From Symbiodinium natans (Eukaryota > Sar > Dinophyceae > Suessiales > Symbiodiniaceae), in assembly GCA_905221605.1 (NCBI GenBank), contig CAJNDS010000228.1:125001-137500 (forward strand): a DNA stretch of 12,500 nucleotides. The letters run 5' to 3'. Below, one piece after another: positions 1-9,600 of the stretch. The notes beneath the pieces are model-generated. The model did not search any database and had not been told where the DNA came from. It saw only the letters and a program-made list of their open reading frames with translations. Within the stretch, counting starts at the first letter, position 1. The number at the start of each line of letters is the position of its first letter. Made by a program: the position numbers and the translations under genes.

Positions 1-421
1 GTATATATATATATATGTGCTTAGTTATACTTATTATTTACTTAATTGTTTATATTTCTACAGTTGCACATCGTCATTTCAACGCTGCACATTGGACACC
101 ATATATACATATGTATATATATATATATATGTCTGTATATATCTATATAAAGGTATGTATATACATATGTCATTGTGTTTTAAGTAATGTGTGTTCGTCC
201 GCCTGTGTTTTTTTGTTAATCGTTATGTGTGCGATGTATCACATTATACATTACGTATTGAAAGCTATGTACAATGTGCAGACCAGATGAATGCTAATTT
301 GTGTGTGTGTGTGCTGCAAAACTTAAAAATGAACAAGCATGGATTCATGTGTATATATATATGTGTGTGTAAATAGATGTAAATACGAACAAACAAATAT
401 GTATATATATATATATTTTTT

Positions 422-469
422 CATATATTCATATATTCATATATTCATATATTCATATATTCATATATT
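422..469. repeat. 8-base tandem repeat, CATATATT x 6
   Basis: Six perfect copies of CATATATT follow one another, preceded by (TA)n. Confidence 0.95.
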
Positions 470-499
470 TATATTGGACTATATTTGTATACATACATA

Positions 500-509
500 T
501 TTATTTATT
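500..509 (-). promoter_or_regulatory. Possible poly(A) signal, AATAAATAAA
   Basis: Two overlapping AATAAA hexamers on the minus strand lie about 40 bases after the stop codon. The position suits a polyadenylation signal, but the flank is very AT-rich, so chance occurrence is likely, and dinoflagellates often lack this signal. Confidence 0.25.
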
Positions 510-549
510 TATAAAGTGCTTGGGTTACTCAGTATACAGCCGCTCAACC

Positions 550-643
550 TTAAAGCGGATTCCGAAGAAGGTCTGGCGTCTTCTTCATCATGAAGGGCAA
601 GACGAAGTTCCGAAACCGCGCCTTCAAACCAGTGGAGGTATTC
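550..643 (-). CDS. Exon s: C-terminal exon ending in TAA
   Basis: Reads NTSTGLKARFRNFVLPFM then MKKTPDLLRNPL and a TAA stop at 550-552. A basic R-x-x-x-L/V-P-x-x-x-(K/R) tail is usual for these enzymes. The acceptor is ACTCAG|G, or AAG|GCG at 621. Neither matches the phase-1 donor of exon r exactly, so the junction is unresolved by one base although the frame itself is clear. Confidence 0.75.
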
Positions 644-3600
644 CTGAGTTGTGGGTTTAGGGCTTGGGGTTTAGGGTTCAATTAGGGTTTAGGGTTTACG
701 GGCTCAAAGGTTAATAGGGTTTCGGGTCTATGACGGGAAGAAGGGAGAGTTAAAATCCTTACCCCAAGCACAACCCAGCTTCATGCCGCCAATCATGGAG
801 CTCTTGCTGACAATGCCCTCGCAGTGAGCCAAGCGCTTGAATTCGTAGAGTTTCAAGGCCTCGTCCAGGGAGAAGCCATCCGGCTTCACGTTCAAGAGGA
901 TCTTACCTTGACTCCCTTAACATTAGAAGAACACTTAAATGGATCTCCTATTGACTTTCACAGCAACAAACATGAAACAAAGTTCCCATATCAGGAGACC
1001 ATAGTTCTATACTGAACTCGGAACCCCAGCAAAAATTATCATTTTTGCTGTTTCTTTGGAATTATAGTACCCAAAAAATTAAAAATGTATTTCCAAGTAC
1101 CCCAAAGAGTTGCCCAACATCCAGCCATCTTCCATAGCCATGTTGGCCCCCTGTCCCATAAAGGGGGCCGTCGCGTGGGCCGCGTCGCCAAGTAGCACGA
1201 CTCGCCCAAGAGGCGATATCCACGACTTCAGCTTCGGCTGTGAGTAGATGCCTAGCAAGAGACCGAGTTTAGGGTTTAGGGTTTAGGGTTTAGGGTTTGG
1301 GGTTTGGGGTTTGGGGTTTAGGGTTTAGGGTTTAGGGTTTAGGCGGGCCGTTTTTTTGGGGTCTTGAGATAACTGAGCCAAGTAGACCTCTTGGTTCCGC
1401 AGGCACGAAAATCCCCTCGAACCCTAAACCCTAAGCCCCACATGGGGACGTACGAAAATACAGGACCCCGAAAACAGTCCCCGAAATAGTAGGGTTCCCC
1501 TATAATAAGAACCCCCAGTAAGATCCAGTAAGGTACCCCTAATGTAGGAAACCCTCACATCCAGCGCAGGCACCCTGAATCCCTAAAACCCTAAGCCCTG
1601 AAACCCTACCCCTAAACCCTAAACCCTAAACCCTAAACCCTGAACCCTAAACCCTAAACCCTAAACCCCAAACCCTAGGACCCAAATAAGGTACCCCAGT
1701 CAAAGCAGATGTCCGCGGAATCGATGGCGGCAGCGAGCGTGGGATGCTTGGACAGGACAGCTTCGGTCAAGTCCTTTGCCGTTTAGGGTTTAGGGTTTAG
1801 GGTTTAGGGTTTAGGGTTTAGGGTTTAGGGTTTAGGGTTTAGGGTTTAGGGTTTAGGGTTTAGGGTGTAGGGTTCAGGGGCCTTTCCCCCTGGTTCTTCG
1901 TAGCAAAAGGAGGAACGGGGTATATGCCCTGTATCATGCCTTAAAGGGCATGTAGGGGGATGTAGGGTACCTCATGCCCACATTCCCGACGAAGCCAGGC
2001 AGCTTTGGTGCGTTGGGGTTGGCTTTCCACTGTGGTCGTTCTCTAACTTAGCGCCCCTGTTATACTTAGTAGCCCAGTAACCATATTACAATAAGGGCAC
2101 CCTTTTTTTGGGGTTGGTTGCTTTATAAGGGAACCTTGAACCAAAAAAAGTGTAAAGGGTACCACTGGGCTACCAAGTAGATAACAGGGCACTCTGAAAA
2201 GTAATCATTGTCTCTAGGGGCTCAAGCCAGCCGAAAAGGCCTAAACCCTAAACCCTAAACCCTAAACCCTAAACCCTAAACCCTAAACCCCTGAACACAC
2301 GGCCTCTCAAGGCACCTAAAGCCTAGGGTTTAGGGTTTAGGGCTAAAGTTGAGGGTTAAAAACCCTACAACCTAACCTCTGAACTCCAAACCACCCTAAA
2401 GACAGGCTCAATAAACCCTGAACCCTAGAAGATGACGAGGTTCAGGGTTTCGGGTTTAGGGTTTGGAGTTTAGGCCTTTCGCTAGTTCAGCTTTAAGGTT
2501 TAGAGGCCTACTTCATCACGGTTGGTACTTTGGCAATTGAAGTTGTATAGAGATGAGAACAAGAAGAGACATGAGAAGAGAACATCTATTACTTAGGCGT
2601 CAGGGCTGAAGTCTGACGAAGGTCCAGTGTATAGAGGCTTGGGCCTTCAACCGATACGCCAACCCCCCCCCCCACCCCCCCCTCTCAAACCCTGGCTAAG
2701 ACTAACACTGAGCCCCAAACACCAAACCAGTCATCCTAATCCACAATGCTTGAACCCCCGACTGGATCCTAAACACCTAACCCCGCCCCTCCAAGCCTTG
2801 GCCGCGACTACCCAAACCTACTTTTTTGCAACACCCCAAACCCTAAACCCGAAACCCTAAACCCTAAACCCTAAACATAAACCCTAAACCCTAAACCCTA
2901 AACCCTGAACCCTAAACCCGAAACCCGAAACCCTAAACATTAACCCTAAACCCCCACCAGGGCATGCATCCTTCATCTTGTCTTTGACGATGGTGGAGTC
3001 CCATCTCGGTCGGCCACGGGCACTCCGAAAACTACTTCAAGGCAAGATCCCTAAACCCTAAACCCTAAACCCTAAACCCTAAACCCTAAAACCTAAACCC
3101 TAAACCCTAAACCCTAAACCCTAACCCTTAAACGACACAGAAGCAGGCAAGCTAGGATGGCCCTGAATTAGAACCCTCTGAAAAATATTTCCTGAATATG
3201 ACCCTCTTGAACCCAATCGGGGAAAATATAGAAGGGTTTAGGGCTTAGGGTTTAGGGTTTAGGGTTTAGGGAAAATATGAAAAGGCCCAAGCGCCTGTCG
3301 AGTAGGAATTCTGGTGTAAGGTTAGACCCTAAACCCTAAACAGCGAAAGCAATATCCCAAACCCTAAGCCGTAAGCCCTAAACCCTAAAGCCTACTCCCC
3401 AAACCCTAAACCCTAAACCCTAAACCCTAAGCCGCAAGTCCTAAACCCCAAACCCTACTCCTTATTCCCTCAAGGCAAAATAGATAAAACATGTATGTGG
3501 TATCATTCCCAAGTTATTTGTCTAAACAGTGACCAGCCGACTTTAAGAATATTTTATCCAAAACATTTCCGGGAGGGCAACTGCTCAATTTACTTAAGCC

Positions 3601-6600
3601 TCTGCTGGGGCGTTTCTACCCCAAAACACCTTGTTCTAAAACAACTCTCGCTCAAACCGTTTCGCTCAAAACGTTGTTGGGACCCAAACCCGATACAATT
3701 TCTATAAACCCTGAACCCTAAACCCTAAACACTAAACCCTAAACCCTAAACCCTAAACCCTAAACCCTAAACCCTAAACCCTAAACCCTACCGGGCCGCT
3801 TCTCGCTGACGAGCTCATCGCTGCGGAAGGCCAGGAGGTGTGCGTCGTGGCGGCCCTCACCTGACGGCTTTGGGGCTTGGCGGGGTTTAGGGTTTAGGGT
3901 TTAGGGTTTAGGGTTTAGAGTTTAGGGTTTAGAGTTTAGGGTTTAGGGTTTAGGGTCTTGAGCCCTAAACCATATACCCCCAAACCCTGAACCCCAATTT
4001 AGGGTTTCGGATTCGGGGATCATGATTCTTGTGGGGGGTTTGGGGTTTTTAGGGTTTAGGGTTTAGGGGTTTAGGGGTTTGGGGTTTGGGGTTTGGGGTT
4101 TGGGGTTTCGGATTTAGGGGTTTTTTAGGGTTCAAGGTTTGGGGTTGCGGACCCTAAACCCTAAACCCCCTTTCAAGAAGCTTACAAGTGGCCTGCACCA
4201 GCCGTCCAGTCCATGACATGGTAGCCTTTGTCCCCAGACTCATACCTCAGGCGCTTGAGTGCATAGGCAAGGGTTTAGGGTTTGGGGTTTAGGGTTTAGG
4301 GTTTAGAGTTTAGGGTTTAGGCTTTAGGCTTTAGGGTTTAGGGTTTAGGGTTTAGGCTCTAGGGTTTAGGGCTTACATCCACCAAATACCAAAAAAAGGC
4401 TCTCAAAGTCTCCCAGGGCCAAGGCGCCAGTTGATCTGCAGCAAACCTGGCTCGGGCCTCACAGGCTTCGAGCAAAGGGCGTACAGGATCCGGAAGCCCG
4501 TGTACGCGGGCTTGTCGTCCTTGGTAGCCCAGTAGCTCTATCGCAACCCTAAGCCCTAAAACCTGGGCCGATGGGCGATTGATGAGTCATCCCAAATAAT
4601 CCCTTCCCCCTAATACTAAAACCCCCCCTAATTTTAAATATTATTTTTCCCGGACCCTGCCGGTACCCAGCGGTTCAGGGCCTTCGCCCTTGAGTTGAGC
4701 CATTAGGGTTTCAAGGTTTAGGGCTCAAGCCTGACAGGATTAGGATCCAGGGCTCAGGGCTTGGAGGGTTGAATTATTATGGTTCGGAATTCAGGTTTTA
4801 GGATTTAGACCCCCCCTAATTTAAAATATTTTTCGGGCCCAGGCGAATTTCAGAATTAGGGAGGGGGGGGGAGGGTTTTAGTATTAGGGGGAAGGGATTA
4901 AAGCAGCACAACTCAGGGCCCTGAGCCTTAAAACAAAAATATATATATATATATGTATACATATATCTTCTTCCTCCGAAGGGCAATATAGGGATGATTT
5001 TTCCTGTTTTGGGGGAAATATGCTTCCTGAAAAGCCTAATCTTGTAAGATCTTGTAAGCAACAAGAAGCAAAGAAAGGGTACCACTGGGCCACCACGCAT
5101 TGAAAATCTTCTTCTTCACCACACTGTGGATGCCGTCGGCAGCGATCACGACGTCCGCCGTGCCGGTCTCCCCGTTCTCGAACTTAAGCAAGACACCTGG
5201 GGAACGCTAAAAAAAAAAACGAGACCCCGAACCAGCCCTAAACCCTAAACCCTAAAGTCTAGACCCTAAACCCTAAACCCCAGACCCTAAACCCTAAACC
5301 CGTAAACCCTAAACCCTAAACCCTAAAATCTAAACCCTCAATCCCGAACCCATAAATCCTGATTCAGCGAGGGCTTACGGTGTTTCTCGGCTTTTTCTGG
5401 GGCTTTTGGGGTTTGTGGGCTTTCGCGAGCTTATACCCCGAAACCTTTTGTATAGGTTCCCGTTGGAATCTCTAGGGCATACTATAGGGGTCTCGCAAAG
5501 GCTTCTTACAGAGGTCTGTAGGGCTAGTAGGGTTGGAGTCTTGTCCCCTAAACCCTAAACACTAAACCCTAAACCCTAAACCCTATAGTGTTTCGGGATA
5601 AGGATGCCAAGGCGCCGTCTCTATTCTCCGCGATCTCTTCCAGCTTGTGGCCCAGCTTGAACACTTCCTGGTTTAGGGTTTAGGGTTTAGGGTTTAGGGT
5701 TTAGGGTTTAGGGTTTAGGGTTTAGGGTTTAGGGTTTAGGGTTTAGGGTTTCGGGTTTAGGGTTTAGGGTTTAGGGTTTAGGGTTTAGGGTTGGGATGTT
5801 CGCCCTTCTATTACTTGGAGGCTCAGTGTACTTATAGCGAAGTATAACTGTAGGGTTTAGGGTTTAGGGTTTAAGATTTAGGGTTTAGGGCTTAGGGTTT
5901 AGGGTTTAGGGTACTTATAACCCCAGTTAGAACTGCACTTACAAGCCTCCTAAGTCCCCTAAGTAGGTTCTAAGTAGACTTACAATTGGGGTTGTAAGTA
6001 CCCATGAACCTCCAGGTAACAGTCCGCAATAGGGATTACAATAAGGGGCACTATGTACTATAATCCCTACTAAGGACTGTTAGTATAAGGGGGAACATCC
6101 AAGCTTCCTGGTACCCTAAACCCTAAACCCGAAACCCTAAACCCTAAACCCTAAAGGGCCCTTCCTGGACTCCTTCTCCTTGGGGCTGGAAGTTTCGCTA
6201 TTGGGATGTTCACCCTTATACTATGAGCTCCTCAAGAGGGATCTCCAACAGGGGGTACTCCAATCCCTAGGGAGGACTGTTAGTATAGGGGGAGGGACAT
6301 CCCAATCTTGGTACCATTTAAATAGTGAAGTCGCGCAAGGCCGGGTTTGGGCCTAAAACGGTTTAGGGTTTAGGGTTTAGGGTTTAGGAGTCTCCAGAAT
6401 GCAAAGGCAAGGCCCAAAAACCCTTCTCCCAAATCGTAAGAACCAGAACACCAACTAAATCCCAAAACCCCCACCACGCTCTGGCCCCCTACCCCGTACC
6501 CCTACACCCTACAACCTAAACCCTAAAACCGTAAACTCCCAAGTCCAAGATTCTGGCGGCATCGACTCAACAAGAATGCTTTGCAAGTCCTTGCGCATGG

Positions 6601-9600
6601 CCGTCCGGGGGCCCTTTACCTCAGCCAGCACATTCACTGCTGTCCCCCTATTTCCTAAACCCGAAACGCTCAACCTGAACCCCAAAAAGGGGCCCGGCTG
6701 GCAATTAACTCATACACCTTGTCCAGGAATTGTTAACAAACCCTTGCGCCACCAAAGCGAGTGATGAGTCCTACCTACGCCATCATCACCCTTAGAGCCC
6801 TACGAGAAATAATGGCGCAAAGGTTCTGTTCCGGGTTTTGGATGAAGAAGAACAGGTAAAACAATTCCTAGGGAAGCTTGAGACACATAAACGCCCTAAA
6901 CCCTAAACCCTAAACCCTAAACCCTAAACCCTAAACCCTAAACCCTAAACCCTAAACCCTAAACCCTAAACCCCAACAAAGTCTCTACCAGGCCCGGCCC
7001 CGTGACCGGGTCCACGTCCGAAGAGGTGACGAGCTCGCCCTCGGAGTTCGGATCCAAGAAGTGAGAAGAACTAAGCCCTAAAACTGCAAGGGGTTTAGGG
7101 TTTAGGGCTGTGGGTAGGGTTTAGGGTTTAGGGTTTAGGGTTCAGGGTTTGGGGTTTGGGGTTTGGGTTTTGGGGTTTGGGGTTTGGGGTTTAGGGCTTG
7201 GGGTTTGGGGTTTGGGGTTTGGGGTTTAGGGTTTAGGGTTTAGGGCTTGGGGTTCAGGGCTTAGGGATTCGGGTGCTAAATGCTAAACCCTGAAACCTAA
7301 ACATCTGACTAAGCCCAGAATCCTGAACTCTCAACATTAGAAGCTCGATTTTTCCCAAGCCTTCTCTTATAGTCCCATGGGTAACCCAGGGGGCAACTTT
7401 TAAGGGATCTTCACAAGCCCCCGCCTCCCCTAAACCCTAAACCCTAAACCCTAAACCCTAAACCCTAAACCCTAAACCCTAAACCCTAAACCCTAAACCC
7501 TAAACCCTAAACCCTAAACCCTAAACCCTAAACCCTAAACCCTAACCCTAAACTCTAAAACTCTCCCCAAAATCGCTCCAAGGCTGCACCTCACAGAAGA
7601 ACTTCAACTGCTTCGGGGCGTTCGACTTCGCCTCTTCGGATTGCCGGGGGTGCTTTCAGGGTTTCAAAGTTTTTAGGGTTTAGGGTTTAGGGTTTAGGGT
7701 TTAGGGTTTAGGGTTTAGGGTTTAGGGTTTAGGGTTTAGGGTTTAGGGTTTAGGGTTTAGGGTTTGAGGGCTGAGGGTTTCGGGTCTTAGGGCATTCGGG
7801 TGGGTGACAAAAGGTGTGTGAGTTGGTGTCTCCAGGCCCTTGGAGCGGGGACCGATGCTCATGCCAGAGTCCCGCGGTCTTCACATGTGGGCCTTAAGGT
7901 GAGATGTTTATCCCCGTGTGCTAACAGTCCTTAATGGGGATGATCATAGGGGTGTACGACAATCCCTATTAAGGACTGCTAGTAGGAGGGGGACCATCTC
8001 AAGCCTTTAGTCATGATGAGGGTTGGTCTGCGCCGGCAGATTTTGTTGGTTCTTTGGGTTGGCTGCATGGCCCCTTCATATGGGCCCTTAAAAGGGGACC
8101 CCTTACATGCCCCATACAACCCAAGGGCCTATACTTCAGAAACCTTTAAAGGAGGTAAGGGAGATGTATGCTAAGAGACAATGTAACTTCCCTTAGATTG
8201 GTTAAGGCCTATCCCCTAAAGTCTAGTAGTTAGGTATCTTGATTCTGGCAGCTTAACCTAAATTCGGTAACAAGAACTCTCAAAAGACCTAGAAGCTGTC
8301 CAACAGCTTGACGACCAGACGACCCGAAAGCCCCCAAAACCCTAGAAAGAGGCTCCAACCTCGGAAGGGTTTAAAACCTGAACCCTCTCGCCCTCCCCAA
8401 AAGCGAATAAGGGCACTACTGAGTAGGGCTTAAGGTCTAGGGCTTGGGGCTTAAGGTTTACGCAAGACAAAGCCCTAACCGAATGAAGAGGCTCCACTTT
8501 TTGTACACTTCCGGAGTCAGGTCCTAAACCCCAAACCCTAAACCCGAAACGCAACACTTGCCACAAAAGGTGTCAAAGATGGCTTTCGGGCACTCCATGA
8601 TGTGGTTTAGGGTTATATAAGGGTTTAGGGCTTGGGGTTTATGGTTTCGGGTTTAGGGTTGAATCCGAAATTAAGCAACAGCCGCCGCCTCCAGCGCCTC
8701 ACCCAGGCCAAGGCGATGTAGGATCTTCCCACCCTGGGCCTGATTTGGGCAAGTCGGCAAGTCGGCAAGTCGGCAAGTCCTAAACCCTAAACCCTAAACC
8801 CTAAACCCTAAACCCTCTTTAGGGAAGATGGGGCTTCGAAAGCTAGGGGTCAGCAATTTGTGGGGGGTCGGGTAAAAATCGCAAGATCCCAGAAGGCGAT
8901 GCAGTTGCAGTTGAAAAGTCCTAGATCTGTGACAGTGAGATGGATGGTTTGGGGTTGCGGGTTTAGGGTGAGAGAGATAAAGAGAAGAAGAGAGAGAGAG
9001 AGAGAGAAGAGAGAGAAGAGAGAGAAGAGAGAGAAGAGAGAGAAGAGAGAGAAGAGAGAGAAGAGAGAGAAGAGAGAGAAGAGAGAGAGAGAGAGAGCGA
9101 GTCCAGGAAACGGAAGAAGGGAAGAGACAAGGAAAATAAAAACACGAAAACAAAATCTCCAAGACAAAATCTAGGATGGCCCTTAAGACCCTCTGAAAAA
9201 TATTCCTAACTATGCTCCGGTTAAACCCTGAGGGAAACTATAACATGTCCCAAGGGGCGACCAAGGGCCTTCGTATCGACGAATCCTAAAGCCTCCTAAG
9301 CAGCAAATGCTTCTAAGCCCATGGCCCCAGGCCAAACCTCAAAGCGTTTTTGGGGTGTGGGACTCCCAGCGTTTAGGGTTGAGGGTTTAGGGTTTAGGGT
9401 TTGGGATTTAGGGTTCGTCTGTAAAACCGAAGGGCCCATACTCCAAAATCTCTGTAGAGAAGGTACGGGACCATATGAAGGCGCCACGCAACTACACTAG
9501 GACTCAAAGCCTCCTGAGATAAACCACTATTGGTGGCTTTAGGTTTGGTCCAACCCTGAACCCAAAACCCTGAACCAACCCTCAAGCTGGAGACCTCAAA

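Larger units (their letters stand above)
1..549. other. AT-rich 3' flank of the monooxygenase gene
   Basis: Composition changes sharply at about 530: to the left the DNA is AT-rich and full of TA, TATG and GTGTGT microsatellites, with no telomere-like heptamers. Short open frames here are low-complexity (Tyr-Ile-His) runs and are not genes. Expected to hold the 3' UTR and intergenic DNA. Confidence 0.6.
3023..3791 (-). other. Intron m-n
   Basis: Holds CCCTAAA arrays at 3051-3130, 3324-3460 and 3706-3790, a short TTTAGGG array at 3234-3270, and a copy of the GGATGGCCC repeat at 3152-3232. The unique stretch 3480-3700 shows a weak open frame on the plus strand without coding character. Confidence 0.65.
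5668..6535 (-). other. Intron h-i
   Basis: Holds TTTAGGG arrays at 5670-5790, 5853-5911 and 6360-6387, a CCCTAAA array at 6114-6154 and two copies of foldback family A. The array at 5670 ends three bases from exon i. The part 6390-6530 is unique and unrecognised. Confidence 0.7.

Noticed and set aside
15-593. Three overlapping plus-strand frames at the left end
   Set aside because: Low-complexity Tyr/Ile/His peptides from TA and GTAT microsatellites, without coding character.
824-1015. Plus-strand frame of 63 codons
   Set aside because: Its first part is antisense to exon r, whose minus-strand reading matches the monooxygenase family.
3495-3707. Plus-strand frame of 70 codons in intron m-n
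   Set aside because: No motif, weak codon bias, and it ends in a CCCTAAA array; most likely chance.
3051-3790. CRISPR-like spacing of repeats
   Set aside because: The unit is a 7-base tandem, intervals are irregular, and the host is eukaryotic.
4816-5100. Minus-strand frames of 94 and 70 codons
   Set aside because: They lie inside intron j-k across element D and a TA repeat; neither continues the exon reading and no family is recognised.
8794-9174. Open frames of 60-122 codons on both strands over the purine tract
   Set aside because: They are translations of a GA/CT tandem repeat (KRE or LSL runs) and all frames are open there for that reason.
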